DNA of 64,000 bases from Roseiarcus sp963783175 (GTDB lineage Bacteria; Pseudomonadota; Alphaproteobacteria; Rhizobiales; Beijerinckiaceae): positions 50,262 to 114,261 of the forward strand of contig CAWANG010000005.1 of assembly GCA_963783175.1 (NCBI GenBank). The letters run 5' to 3'. Below are positions 1-8,746 of this stretch, in pieces; the first letter of the stretch is position 1, and each line of letters starts with the position of its first letter. The notes below the pieces were generated by a model. The model was not told the DNA's origin and ran no database searches. It worked only from the letters and a program-made list of their open reading frames with translations. Both the position numbers and the translations under genes were made by a program.

Positions 1-1
1 C

Positions 2-1099
2 TCGGCGATGGCCGACCTCGCGCTCGAGCTTGGCGATGACGGCCTGAAGCGCGCGTGTGAGGCCCTATGGCGCGACGTCACCACGGCGCAGATGTACGTG
101 ACCGCCGGTCTCGGGCCGAAAGAGACCAACGAGGGCTTCACCGAGCCGTACGATTTGCCGAACGAAACCGCCTACGCCGAGACCTGCGCGTCGGTCGCGC
201 TCATCTTCTGGGCCCAGCGGATGCTGCATCTTGATCTCGACGGCCGTTACGCCGACGTGATGGAACTCGCGCTTTTCAATGGCGCGCTGACCGGACTCGG
301 GCGCGACGGGACGCATTACTTCTATTCCAACCCGCTCGAGAGCCGCAGCCAGCACCGGCGCTGGGCCTGGCACGCCTGCCCCTGCTGCACGATGAATGTT
401 TCGCGCCTGGTGGCGTCGGTCGCAGGCTATGTGCTTTCGGCCAGCGATGACGGCGTCGCCTTCCACCTCTACGGCGGATTCGAAACGACCGTCACACTGG
501 CCGGCGTGAAAGTCGCGCTAAGGGAGACGAGCGGCTATCCCTGGTCGGGCGAGGTCGAAATCGCCATCGATCCCGAGTCACCTGCGACGTTCGATCTCAA
601 ACTGCGTATCCCAGGTTGGGCGAAGGGCGCGACCGCGACCGTCAACGGCGAGAAGGTCACGCTCGCGCCCGTCAACGGCTACGCGACCATCCGCCGGTTG
701 TGGCGCCGGGACGATAGGGTGGCGCTCGACCTTGCGATGTCGTCCGAGCGCCTATACGCCCATCCGAACGTGCGCATGGACGTCGGGCGCGCGGCGCTCA
801 GGCGCGGTCCGTTGATCTATTGCGTCGAGGAGGCCGACAATCCCGGCGCCCCGGTGCAGACACTCGCGCTGTCGCGCGCGGCCCCGCTCGACGCAGGATG
901 GAGGAAGGACCTGTTCGGCGGCGTCATGACGCTCACCGCGAGCGCGAAACGGCTTGTTCCCCGCAAGGGCTCGGGCGCGCTCTATTCGACCGAGCCGCCC
1001 GCGGTCGAGGACGCAGCGCTCGTCGCGCTGCCCTATTATCTCTGGGCCAATCGTGCGCCCGGCTCGATGCAGGTCTGGCTCGCCGAGACCGAGGGGTGA
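2..1099 (+). CDS. GH127 family beta-L-arabinofuranosidase-like protein, 3' part
   Basis: The reading frame is open to the left edge, so the first visible Met is internal and the N-terminal half is missing. Two motifs match the zinc/cysteine site of glycoside hydrolase family 127: Glu-Thr-Cys in YAETCASVAL near base 180, and the Cys pair in CPCCTMNVSR near base 380. In the characterised enzyme HypBA1 these Glu and Cys residues bind zinc and one Cys is the nucleophile. The rest is a beta-rich C-terminal region ending LWANRAPGSMQVWL, typical of the family. The enzyme probably releases L-arabinofuranose or a related sugar from plant glycans. It converges on the FAH-family gene with a 15-base gap. 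Confidence 0.82.
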   Translation, partial: SAMADLALELGDDGLKRACEALWRDVTTAQMYVTAGLGPKETNEGFTEPYDLPNETAYAETCASVALIFWAQRMLHLDLDGRYADVMELALFNGALTGLGRDGTHYFYSNPLESRSQHRRWAWHACPCCTMNVSRLVASVAGYVLSASDDGVAFHLYGGFETTVTLAGVKVALRETSGYPWSGEVEIAIDPESPATFDLKLRIPGWAKGATATVNGEKVTLAPVNGYATIRRLWRRDDRVALDLAMSSERLYAHPNVRMDVGRAALRRGPLIYCVEEADNPGAPVQTLALSRAAPLDAGWRKDLFGGVMTLTASAKRLVPRKGSGALYSTEPPAVEDAALVALPYYLWANRAPGSMQVWLAETEG

Positions 1100-1114
1100 A
1101 CGCTGGCCGGCTGG

Positions 1115-1969
1115 TCAGGCCAACTCGGCGACGACCGGGTTGCGCAGCACGCCGATGGCGCTGATCTCGACTTCGGCGACATCGCCCGGGCGCATGAAGA
1201 GCGGCGGGTTGCGCCTGGCGCCGACGCCGCCTGGCGTCCCGGACACGATCACGTCGCCGGGCAAGAGCGGCAGGATGGCGGAGATGTAGGCGATCTGCTC
1301 GGGGATGGGCGTGATCATGAGATCAGTGGTGGCGTGCTGGACGACCTTGCCGTTCAGCCGTGTCTCCAGCGTGAGTCGCGACGGGTCGGGGATCTCGTCT
1401 GTGGTGACCAGCCACGGGCCGAAGGCGCCGGTGCCGGCAAAATTCTTGCCCGGAAGGTATTGGCTGGTGTGGCGCTGCCAGTCCCGGACGCTGCCGTCGT
1501 TGTAGCAGGAGTACCCCGCTACGTGCTCGAGCGCGCGATCGGCCGCGATGTAGCGACCGCCCTTGCCGATCACCACCGCGAGCTCGCCTTCATAGTCGAA
1601 CTCGTCCGACGCTTTGGGCTTCACCAGCGGCCGCAAATGGCCGACCTGACTGCCGGCGAACCGGGCGAACAGGAGCGGCTTCTCGGTCACCGTTCGCCCG
1701 GTCTCCGCGACGTGCTCGCGATAGTTGAGACCGACGCAGACGATCTTGTCCGGGTCGGGGATCACGGGGGCCAGTTCGAGCCCCTCGAGCGGGAGATCGG
1801 GCGCGGCGTCGCGAGCGGCCTGCCCGGCCTCGCCCAGCGCGCCCGCCGCGAGCAGCGTCCGCAGCGTGGGCCAACGGTCGCCAAAGCGCGGGCCAAGGTC
1901 GATCACCCCGGCGGCCTTGACCACGCCGTAGCCGGCGCGGCCTGCAGAAACGAACGAGACGAGCTTCAC
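1115..1969 (-). CDS. Fumarylacetoacetate hydrolase (FAH) family protein
   Basis: A 284-residue protein with the full FAH fold. The PDKIVCVGLNYREHVAE segment (about residues 72-88) begins the catalytic domain, and DYEGELAVVIG carries the D-x-E-x-E metal ligands. NDGSVRDWQ and the C-terminal SGTPGGVG motif follow. The family includes 2,4-diketo-3-deoxy-L-fuconate or L-rhamnonate hydrolase, the last step of non-phosphorylative deoxyhexose breakdown, as well as ureidoglycolate lyase and hydroxymuconate isomerases. Because the window has most other steps of a deoxyhexonate route, the diketo-acid hydrolase role is attractive, but this gene lies about 20 kb from those genes. The specific substrate is inference. 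Confidence 0.87.
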   Translation of the reverse strand: MKLVSFVSAGRAGYGVVKAAGVIDLGPRFGDRWPTLRTLLAAGALGEAGQAARDAAPDLPLEGLELAPVIPDPDKIVCVGLNYREHVAETGRTVTEKPLLFARFAGSQVGHLRPLVKPKASDEFDYEGELAVVIGKGGRYIAADRALEHVAGYSCYNDGSVRDWQRHTSQYLPGKNFAGTGAFGPWLVTTDEIPDPSRLTLETRLNGKVVQHATTDLMITPIPEQIAYISAILPLLPGDVIVSGTPGGVGARRNPPLFMRPGDVAEVEISAIGVLRNPVVAELA

Positions 1970-2247
1970 GGGTTCCTCCGGCGTTGCGGGTTCTCGCGGC
2001 TGTTCAGACGATGGCGGCGAGCGTGTTCATCATCGCCCCTCGCGACCGGAAGGCCAACCCCCGTAGACCAACCTGCTGCCACCTTCCCGCAAAACCAAGC
2101 CGGCCCCACATATTTCCCGGCTGACAGGGAAAAGAACGACGGTCATATTTGCGTGTAACGGGTAGCGGGACTGCCGAAAAAGCTACGACGAGAGTTTCCG
2201 ATTGAGTTCGCGGTCGCGTCCGATCAGAGCTGGGGGAGATGAGCCAA

Positions 2248-3042
2248 ATGCCCCGATTTTCGTCGTCATGCGTGGCCCTCCTCGGGGCGGGGGGCCTTCT
2301 TGCGTCGGCAGGAGTTGCCCAAGCAACTTGCGTAGTCCCAAACGCCTCCTATCAGGGCGGCGCCTATGGGGCCTATGCGGTGACTGAGGAGAACTGTGCC
2401 CTTCTCGGGGACAATGGCGGGGCGGGATCCACGACGGCTTCGGTGTCCAGTTCGTTCGTAGGCAGTGATGAAAGCTCATTTTCACTGTCGTCGTCGGCCG
2501 ATCTCGCGTCTGGCGTTCTGATCGCCGAATCGCAAAGCGGCCTCGCGTCGGCGTCGATTTGGGATTCTTTCACCTTTACGGGATTGCCGGCCGGCGGAGC
2601 GACGATTACGGCGACCCTTAGCCTGCCCGGAACATTGACCGGCTCGTCCGACGGCTTCGCCTGGCTCGAGGAAGGATCCCAGACCGATTTCGCCGACGGC
2701 GGAGCGCTCGGTTACTTGGTCTTCTTCAACAATACCACAGCCGACGCAAAACCCTCATCGATCCAACTAAGTTTCGATGTCGCGAACGGCGACCCGGTCA
2801 TCGTATTCGCCGAAATCCAAGCCGGCGGAGATGGGGCGGGCGGCGTCGCCGATCTCGGCGACCCGCCAACTCTGACCCTCAATCTGCCGAAGGGCGCAAG
2901 CGTCACCACGGCCTCGGGCGTCTTCGACAATTTCACCTCCGCGACCGTCCCGGAGCCCTCGACCTGGGCGATGCTGCTGCTCGGCTTCACGGGATTAGGC
3001 TTCGCCGGTTATCGGTCGCGCGGGCGCTGTCTCGCCGCCTGA
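2248..3042 (+). CDS. PEP-CTERM sorting domain-containing secreted protein
   Basis: The N-terminus is a signal peptide (MPRFSSSCVALLGAGGLLASAGVAQA). The middle is rich in Ser, Thr, Gly and Ala with no recognised enzyme domain. The C-terminus has the sorting signal VPEPSTWAMLLLGFTGLG followed by AGYRSRGR: a PEPxxWA motif, a hydrophobic helix and a basic tail. Proteins of this type are cut and anchored by an exosortase. An ATG at 2239 touches the GGGGGAG ribosome site, whereas the ATG at 2248 has about nine bases of spacing, so I prefer 2248. No exosortase or polysaccharide genes are in the window, so the sorting machinery must be elsewhere. Function beyond export is unknown. Confidence 0.85.
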   Translation: MPRFSSSCVALLGAGGLLASAGVAQATCVVPNASYQGGAYGAYAVTEENCALLGDNGGAGSTTASVSSSFVGSDESSFSLSSSADLASGVLIAESQSGLASASIWDSFTFTGLPAGGATITATLSLPGTLTGSSDGFAWLEEGSQTDFADGGALGYLVFFNNTTADAKPSSIQLSFDVANGDPVIVFAEIQAGGDGAGGVADLGDPPTLTLNLPKGASVTTASGVFDNFTSATVPEPSTWAMLLLGFTGLGFAGYRSRGRCLAA

Positions 3043-3130
3043 AAATCTGAGCCTCGCGTCTCGTTGCGTGCACGCGTCCTCGGCGACGACGGCGCCGTCC
3101 CGCCCCGCAGATTCATCTCCCATCGCTGGG

Positions 3131-3859
3131 TCAGGCGACGATTCCGAACCCCTCCCGCTGCAGCGCGCCCTTGTCGCCCGCCAGCAGCGCCTGCGCGATC
3201 GAGCGCTCGCGCGCGACGACGAGGGACACGAATTCGCCCGCGCCGCCGCGCATCGCCCGGAACGCCGCGTAGCCGCGCTCAAGAAAGCCCTGCAACTCGC
3301 CGAGTCCCGCGGCTCGCGCGGGTCCGCGCATCATCTTGAGCGCGGCGCCGACAAATCGTTGGCGCGCCAGCCCTTGAAGCGCGCCGCCGAGCAGCGCGAT
3401 GAGATCGATCTGGCGTTCTCGATCCCCGGCGCGGCCGACCCTGCGGTAGGCCGCGACGTAAGTCGCCGGCGTGATCGCCGCCGTCCCGGCGCCGAGCGCA
3501 TCGGCCATGGCACCGTCGAGGCTTTCCGACAAGGCGTTGAGCTCGACGGCGTGCGTGACCGTCGCCAAGCCCGAATCCGGCAGAACGCGCATCATGACGG
3601 GAATGATACGGCGCACGTTCTCGACGTGCTGGCTCAGATCGCTGGGACCATAAAGGTCGGTAAGGAAGAATTGCGCCGCGTCGCGAAAGCGCGGGCTCTC
3701 GAGCAAGTCGCGATGCGTGCGCGCGAGGCGCGACGCCTGCCAGGCGCGCAAGGCGGCGCGGCGCTCGCTGAATCCGTCGTCCTCAAGCGTGCGCGCGCGG
3801 AAGAGCGCCGAACGGTCAAGCTCCCGCAACAATTGATCGTGAAACAGCTCTTCCGCCAT
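3131..3859 (-). CDS. FFLEELY-motif family protein (hypothetical)
   Basis: A 242-residue helical protein with no signal peptide or membrane segment. Residues around 84-112 read AQFFLTDLYGPSDLSQHV and then RRIIPVMMRVLP, which matches the family NCBI names for an FFLEELY motif (here FFLTDLY). The biochemical function is unknown. It diverges from the first WS/DGAT gene with about 110 bases between the starts, so it may share regulation with the lipid island. Family members are often seen near lipid or polyhydroxyalkanoate genes, but I state that from memory. The family assignment is fairly secure; the role is not. Confidence 0.72.
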   Translation of the reverse strand: MAEELFHDQLLRELDRSALFRARTLEDDGFSERRAALRAWQASRLARTHRDLLESPRFRDAAQFFLTDLYGPSDLSQHVENVRRIIPVMMRVLPDSGLATVTHAVELNALSESLDGAMADALGAGTAAITPATYVAAYRRVGRAGDRERQIDLIALLGGALQGLARQRFVGAALKMMRGPARAAGLGELQGFLERGYAAFRAMRGGAGEFVSLVVARERSIAQALLAGDKGALQREGFGIVA

Positions 3860-3970
3860 AACAAAGATATTATAGCGGAAACGGCTAGGTTCGGCCCCCT
3901 AATGACATTCCGAACTGCTTTTGGCGCGCCTGGGAACGCGTTATGATCGGGGAAACCTGGGGAGTGGGAG

Positions 3971-5362
3971 ATGAGCCACAGCGAGCGCATGTCGTCGGTC
4001 GACACGACGTGGCTGCGCATGGACCGGCCGGCCAATCCGATGATGATCGTCGGCGTGTGGATGCTCGAGGGACCGGTCGCGCTTGACAGGGTCGAGAAAC
4101 AGATCGCCGATGGGCTTTTGGGCTACCGGCGCTATCGCCAAAAGGTTGATAACACGCCGGCCGGCGTCTTCTGGCGTGACGACCCGAACTTCGATCTCGC
4201 GCACCACATCAAGCGGATCAACCTGCCGGGACGCGGCGACAAGCCGGTGTTCGAGCGCTTCGTCGGCGAACTCGCCTCGGAGCCCCTCGATCCTAACCAT
4301 CCGCTCTGGACCGTGCATATCGTCGAAAAATACGACGGCGGGGCGGCCGTCGTGTTCCGCATGCATCATGCGATCGCCGACGGCGTCGCGCTGATGGGCG
4401 TCACCATGGCGCTGGTCGACGGGCCTGCGCATCAGCGGCATCGCTCCGAAGCGGCGGAGGAGGAAGAAGGCTGGCTGCAGAACCTGATGGCGCCGGTCGT
4501 CTCGGCGATCAACGGCGGCACGCAGGCCTCGACCTCGGCGCTGGGCGCTGCGCTCGATGTCGCGCGCCATCCGCTGCGCGCGGCAAGTCTCTTGCGCGAC
4601 GGCGCCGGCGTTGCGGCCGAACTCGGCTACCTGCTCTTCATGCCGAGCGACAGCGCCACACGCTTCAAGGGCAAGCTGAACGGATCGAAACGCGTCGCCT
4701 GGTGCGAGCCGCTGAAGCTCCCGGAGGTCAAGGCAGTGAGCCGGGCGCTGGGCTGTTCGATCAACGACATGCTGCTCTCCTGCGTCGCCGGCGCGTTGCG
4801 CCGCTACCTGGCGGGGAAGGGCGACAGGACCGAGGGCGTCGAGGTTCGCGCCCTGGTGCCGATCGACCTACGTCCGCCGGGCGACGTCGAACTCGGCAAC
4901 CGCTTCGGCATCATCGCTGTCCAATTGCCGGTCGGAATTGAGCATCCGCTCGAGCGGTTGATGACGGTGCGCCAACGAATGCTGGCGCTGAAGACCTCCT
5001 ATGAGCCCGTCACCACGCTCGGCTTGTTCGCGGCCCTCGGCCGCCTCCCGAAAGTGGTGCAGGATCAGCTCTTCAACATCCTGCTGAGCCGGGCGACAGC
5101 GGTGATGACCAACGTGCCGGGCCCGGCTGAGCCGCTGACGGTCGCCGGCAGCACCTTGAAGCAGTCGATGTTCTGGGTGCCGCAGACCGGCGACGTCGGC
5201 ATGGGCGTGTCGATCTTCTCCTACGCCGGCAAGGTCCAGTTCGGGCTCGTCACCGACGCCGCGCTGACCCCCGACCCCGAAGCTGTGGTCAGCCGCTTCC
5301 CGGAGGAGTTCGAAAAGTATCTCTATTATGTCCTGCTGGACCCGCCTGTGGCGGCGGAGTAG
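3971..5362 (+). CDS. Wax ester synthase/diacylglycerol acyltransferase (WS/DGAT)
   Basis: A 463-residue cytosolic or membrane-associated acyltransferase of usual family length. It starts with the typical MSSVDTTWLRMDRPANPM substrate-domain start. The catalytic HHxxxDG motif is HHAIADG at residues 132-138, PLW is at 111-113, and NVPGP lies at 381-385 in the C-terminal half. The family transfers acyl groups from acyl-CoA to long-chain alcohols (wax esters) or diacylglycerol (triacylglycerol). A GGGGAGTGGGAG ribosome-binding stretch precedes the ATG at 3971. A second WS/DGAT lies 8 kb downstream, along with reductase, ligase and phasin genes, which supports a wax ester or triacylglycerol storage role. 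Confidence 0.93.
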   Translation: MSHSERMSSVDTTWLRMDRPANPMMIVGVWMLEGPVALDRVEKQIADGLLGYRRYRQKVDNTPAGVFWRDDPNFDLAHHIKRINLPGRGDKPVFERFVGELASEPLDPNHPLWTVHIVEKYDGGAAVVFRMHHAIADGVALMGVTMALVDGPAHQRHRSEAAEEEEGWLQNLMAPVVSAINGGTQASTSALGAALDVARHPLRAASLLRDGAGVAAELGYLLFMPSDSATRFKGKLNGSKRVAWCEPLKLPEVKAVSRALGCSINDMLLSCVAGALRRYLAGKGDRTEGVEVRALVPIDLRPPGDVELGNRFGIIAVQLPVGIEHPLERLMTVRQRMLALKTSYEPVTTLGLFAALGRLPKVVQDQLFNILLSRATAVMTNVPGPAEPLTVAGSTLKQSMFWVPQTGDVGMGVSIFSYAGKVQFGLVTDAALTPDPEAVVSRFPEEFEKYLYYVLLDPPVAAE

Positions 5363-5387
5363 CGGCAGGCGGCGCCGATCAAGGCCC

Positions 5388-6239
5388 TTACCCTTCGGCC
5401 TCTTGCTTCGCGTGCTCCGCGTCGAGCTTCTGCATCGCATCGGCGGGCGCGCAGCGGGCCGCCTCCTCGTAGAGCCTTTCGGCCTCGGCAAGCCGGGACT
5501 TGCCGAACAGCATGACGAGGCCGTTCGCCTCCTCGATGCGGGCGATCGCGGAATCCGGCAAGAGCTTGCGGGCGATCGCGAAGTGCTTGACCGCCTCCTC
5601 CTTGCTCGCGCCATAAGTCAGACCCGCCAGGAGGCCGCCCACTTTATTGACGATCTCCGCGTGATAGGCCCCGAGCGCGATATGCGCTTCGGCATGCTTC
5701 GGCTCCAATTTGATCGCGCGATCGAGGCTCATCTTGACCTTGCCGCCGATCCCTTGCGCCAGCGCCTTGGCCACCGAGATTTCCTGAGCGTAGCGCCCAA
5801 GAGCCTGGGCGTGAAAATAAAAAGCGTTGGGAAAGTCGGGCGCGACCGCCTGCAATCCTTCGGCGCGTTCGGCTGCCTGAAGCAGAATCTCGCGCTTGCG
5901 GCCGCTGTCGCTTTCCAGATAGGTCGCATAGATGTTGGCTGCCCTATTGGCGGCGTTGGCGCCGATCGGCCCGAGCGCCGCGCCTTCCGCAACCGCCGCG
6001 CCGAAATCGCCGCGATGATAGGCCCGCCAGGCCGACTGCAGCGCCGCCGCCGCCTTGTCGGCGTCCAACGAGATTTTGAGGCGCGAGTGCGCGGCGAGAG
6101 CCTGCTTGACGAAGGCGACGTCGGGAAAGGGTTCGCAATCGCCGCGATGCAATTCCGACCACGCCTTCTTCAGCGCCGCGCCCTCATAGCCGTAGCTCGT
6201 CGCGTCAAAGGCGAAGGCTTTCCATTTCGACGGCGCCAT
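5388..6239 (-). CDS. TPR-like cytosolic protein of unknown function
   Basis: The true start is the ATG at 6239 (MAPSKWKAF), 10 bases after the TetR stop; the open frame extends further upstream, but there it is antisense-like and overlaps the regulator. The 283-residue protein is made of Ala- and Leu-rich helical repeats. These include LQSAWRAYHRGDFGAAVAEG, LDRAIKLEPKHAEAHIALGAYHAE and AVKHFAIARKLLPDSAIA, which look like tetratricopeptide repeats. TPR proteins serve as docking scaffolds. It sits with the TetR and patatin genes on the minus strand and converges on the WS/DGAT gene, suggesting a part in the lipid module. No enzyme motif is visible. Confidence 0.72.
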   Translation of the reverse strand: MAPSKWKAFAFDATSYGYEGAALKKAWSELHRGDCEPFPDVAFVKQALAAHSRLKISLDADKAAAALQSAWRAYHRGDFGAAVAEGAALGPIGANAANRAANIYATYLESDSGRKREILLQAAERAEGLQAVAPDFPNAFYFHAQALGRYAQEISVAKALAQGIGGKVKMSLDRAIKLEPKHAEAHIALGAYHAEIVNKVGGLLAGLTYGASKEEAVKHFAIARKLLPDSAIARIEEANGLVMLFGKSRLAEAERLYEEAARCAPADAMQKLDAEHAKQEAEG

Positions 6240-6249
6240 GGCGTCCTCC

Positions 6250-6894
6250 TCAAGCGATGTAGCGCTTCGCCAAATCATCGAACAGCGCCCGCTCGCGCGG
6301 CTCCAGATAGGGCGCGGCGAGCGATATGACGTGGAAGGCGCCGCGCGCCAGTGTCTTGTCGTCCTGCGGCGCGCGCGGATCGCGAACGAATTCAAACGAC
6401 ATCCAATAAGTCGCGACAATGACGATGTTCTGCGCCAGATTCGCGATGTCCTCGGGCGTGGCGCGCATCTGCTGCCCCTTGACCAGACCGGTGAGAATCT
6501 GCTCGGCGACCCGCACCTTGTGGGCGAGGATGCGCCGGAACTGCACTTCGATGACGTGATAACGCGAGACCAGGTCATTGATATCGCGATAGACGAACCG
6601 GTATTTCCAGATCGCCTCGAACACGAAGTGCAGATAGAGCCAGCAATCCTCGGCGTTCGGGAGGCGCTTCTCGGGCGCCGCCAGGGTTGTCTCGATCTCG
6701 CGCCGGAATTCGGCGAACAGGTCGGCGACGATCTGTTCCTTGGAATGATAATGGTAGTAGAGGTTGCCGGGACTGATGCCCATTTCGAGAGCAATCGACG
6801 TCGCGGCGACGGTGGGCTCGCCGAATTGGTTGAACATCGCCAATGCCGTCTGTAAAATCCGCTCACGCGTTCGTCGGGGCGGCTTTCGCGGCAT
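6250..6894 (-). CDS. TetR/AcrR family transcriptional regulator
   Basis: A 214-residue regulator. The N-terminal helix-turn-helix begins RERILQTALAMFNQFG. The recognition region is TVAATSIALEMGISPGNLYYHYHSKEQIVADLF, quoted here in two overlapping parts: TVAATSIALEMGISPGNLY and YYHYHSKEQIVADLF. The C-terminal ligand domain is helical and of the kind that often binds fatty acyl-CoAs or other lipids. The start overlaps the end of the upstream patatin gene by 32 bases, and the TPR-like gene follows after 10 bases, so the three probably form one transcript. It is the only regulator in the lipid island and is the likely controller of it (inference). Confidence 0.9.
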   Translation of the reverse strand: MPRKPPRRTRERILQTALAMFNQFGEPTVAATSIALEMGISPGNLYYHYHSKEQIVADLFAEFRREIETTLAAPEKRLPNAEDCWLYLHFVFEAIWKYRFVYRDINDLVSRYHVIEVQFRRILAHKVRVAEQILTGLVKGQQMRATPEDIANLAQNIVIVATYWMSFEFVRDPRAPQDDKTLARGAFHVISLAAPYLEPRERALFDDLAKRYIA

Positions 6895-8122
6895 GACGTC
6901 TCGTCCCTTGCGAACGTCTCCGGCCGTGGCCCCCCAGCGCCTTCTCGAGCCGGCTCAGCGTTCTCTCGAGGGGAGGGACGCTATCCCATAGCGCGCCCGT
7001 TTGACTAGGTGTCAATTGCAGGCCTTGGTCGAAGTCGGCGAGAACCGTCCGGTCGAGTTCAATACCGTGCCGGCGCAAAATCGGCTCGAGCTCGTCGGCG
7101 CGCCGACTCAGTTCGGCAAGCGTATGGCGATAAGCGTGATCAGCGAGGCGGCGTCGGTCAGCATAGCTGAATATGTTGGCGAAGAAAATGACCGCGTCGT
7201 CCTGCGCCGGTTCGAACAGCACGACATCCGCATCCGGGAACTCCTTGGCGTAACGTTCCATGCCGGTCCTCATGCGAGAGTGGACCAGCGCGCGAAACGT
7301 TTGCGAAAGCACGGTAAGGAGACCCCGGTCGGCGAGGCGAATCCGAGGGCTCCCGCTTTGAGCGGCGAGCTCGCCATCGTAGGGCACAATCGGATTGATG
7401 CAGATGAGAAGTTTCGCCCCCGCCTTCAACGCCACGGAGGCGTGCAGGGTCTTCTTCAGCGCGCCGTCGACATAGTCCCGATCGCCGATCCGCGCAGGCG
7501 GATAAAGCCCTGGCAGCGCCGCGCTCGCTTTTACCGCTTCGGAAATCGGCACATCGTCGAGCCCGGGCGAACCAAACGGCGCCGAGCGGCCGCTGTCGAG
7601 CTCGGTCGCGACAATGAACAGCTTCCGCGCCAGTTTGCGAAAGTCGTCCGTTCGCCCAGGCTGACTTAGCAAGCGCGACAGATAAGACGCGATGGCGTCA
7701 TTGTCGAACAGACCGGTCGGAAGAGCGCGCGCGAGCCGCATGAGCGACTCGGAAAACCCGCGACGGGGCGACCGGCCAAGGCAGCCGATCACGGCTAAAG
7801 CCAGTAGTTGCGGTATCCTTGCCATTCGCCGCGCGAACTCGCCGAACGCTGGCCGCAACAGCAGATCCGGCGCGAACGGATCGTATTGGGACCGGCCAAG
7901 AATGAACATCGCGTGAATCTGGCTCGGCGAGAACCCGCTCGCCAGCACCGCTGCGACGAACGCGCCAGAACTCACCCCCACGTACACATCACACTCGGTC
8001 AGCTTGATTCCCAGCAAAGCTTCTTCAAGCGCCGCCAGCGCGCCGATTTCGTAGATGCCGCCGAGGGGACCGCCGCCCGCGAGCGCGATCCCCACTTTGT
8101 CAGTTCGTCGCCGGTCTTTCAT
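6863..8122 (-). CDS. Patatin-like phospholipase
   Basis: A 419-residue lipid acyl hydrolase. The glycine-rich oxyanion loop is GIALAGGGPLGG (residues 11-22). The nucleophile elbow is GVSSG at 49-53, with Ser51 predicted catalytic, and the catalytic Asp lies in YVDGALKKT. The extended C-terminal region (about 130 residues beyond the core) ends in a basic tail RRRSQGTRRHAAK. Patatins release fatty acids from phospholipids or neutral lipids. Its position next to a phasin and two WS/DGAT genes suggests mobilisation or remodelling of storage lipid. It shares a 32-base overlap with the TetR gene downstream. Confidence 0.9.
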   Translation of the reverse strand: MKDRRRTDKVGIALAGGGPLGGIYEIGALAALEEALLGIKLTECDVYVGVSSGAFVAAVLASGFSPSQIHAMFILGRSQYDPFAPDLLLRPAFGEFARRMARIPQLLALAVIGCLGRSPRRGFSESLMRLARALPTGLFDNDAIASYLSRLLSQPGRTDDFRKLARKLFIVATELDSGRSAPFGSPGLDDVPISEAVKASAALPGLYPPARIGDRDYVDGALKKTLHASVALKAGAKLLICINPIVPYDGELAAQSGSPRIRLADRGLLTVLSQTFRALVHSRMRTGMERYAKEFPDADVVLFEPAQDDAVIFFANIFSYADRRRLADHAYRHTLAELSRRADELEPILRRHGIELDRTVLADFDQGLQLTPSQTGALWDSVPPLERTLSRLEKALGGHGRRRSQGTRRHAAKAAPTNA

Positions 8123-8158
8123 GGCGCCGCCTGGCGGGCTGGCAGACGACCCGACTCG

Positions 8159-8599
8159 TCACCGGGCCTTGGCCTTACGCGCCCGTCCACGAGACGAGTG
8201 CGCCCCCGCTCCCTCTTCCATTTCGCCGGAGAGCTTCTTGGCGATTTCGGTTAGCTCGGCGACTCGGCGGGACAGCACGTCGACGTCCTTGCGGCTTGGC
8301 ACACTCAGGCTGTGCAACGCTCGCGCCACCCGGTCCTCGAACACCTGCTCGAGTTTGTCCCAAGTTCCCGTCGCCTTGCTGCGCATCTCCGCGATTCGCT
8401 CGTCGGCAACCGTCTTGGTCCGCTCCTGGAACCGCTCGCCTTCGGCGACGAGGGTTTCAAACATCTTCACTCCTTCCTGCTGAGCCTTGGCGAATGCGCC
8501 AAGCCCGGCGAGCCAAATCTGATTGGCCGACTCTCTCACTTTGATGGCCAACTGACTTTCAGGCGCCTCATGGGCAAGATCTTTGAGGTTCTTTGGCAT
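8159..8599 (-). CDS. Phasin family granule-associated protein
   Basis: The start at 8599 (MPKNLKDLAHE) is chosen over the longer frame because a GAGGGAT ribosome site precedes it directly. The 146-residue protein has the pattern of the PhaI/PhaF-type phasin family (TIGR01837): VRESANQIWLAGLGAFAKAQ, then EGVKMFETLVAEGERFQ, WDKLEQVFEDRVARALHSL and VPSRKDVDVLSRRVAELT. It is an amphipathic helix followed by a coiled coil, ending in a short basic tail (SSRGRARKAKAR). Phasins coat polyhydroxyalkanoate granules, and some coat other lipid bodies. No PHA synthase is in the window, so here it may coat wax ester or triacylglycerol droplets (inference). Confidence 0.88.
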   Translation of the reverse strand: MPKNLKDLAHEAPESQLAIKVRESANQIWLAGLGAFAKAQQEGVKMFETLVAEGERFQERTKTVADERIAEMRSKATGTWDKLEQVFEDRVARALHSLSVPSRKDVDVLSRRVAELTEIAKKLSGEMEEGAGAHSSRGRARKAKAR

Positions 8600-8746
8600 G
8601 ACATCCCTCGCTTTTTTCAGCGGCCCTAGCCGCCTTTCTACGGTGAGCATAAAACCACAAAGAATTAGAATTCGCCGCCCAAAGTTCTAGGCGGCTCATT
8701 CTAGACTTTTGAGCTAAGGGGAGGCTCAAGGAATAGGGAGTGCGTC

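Noticed and set aside
3068..3946. 292-codon plus-strand frame
   Set aside because: Antisense to the FFLEELY-family gene, Arg-rich and without any motif.
5388..6866. 492-codon frame covering the TPR-like gene and the TetR gene
   Set aside because: Only the part after ATG 6239 is protein-like; the upstream part lies in a different frame over the TetR gene, whose HTH is clear.
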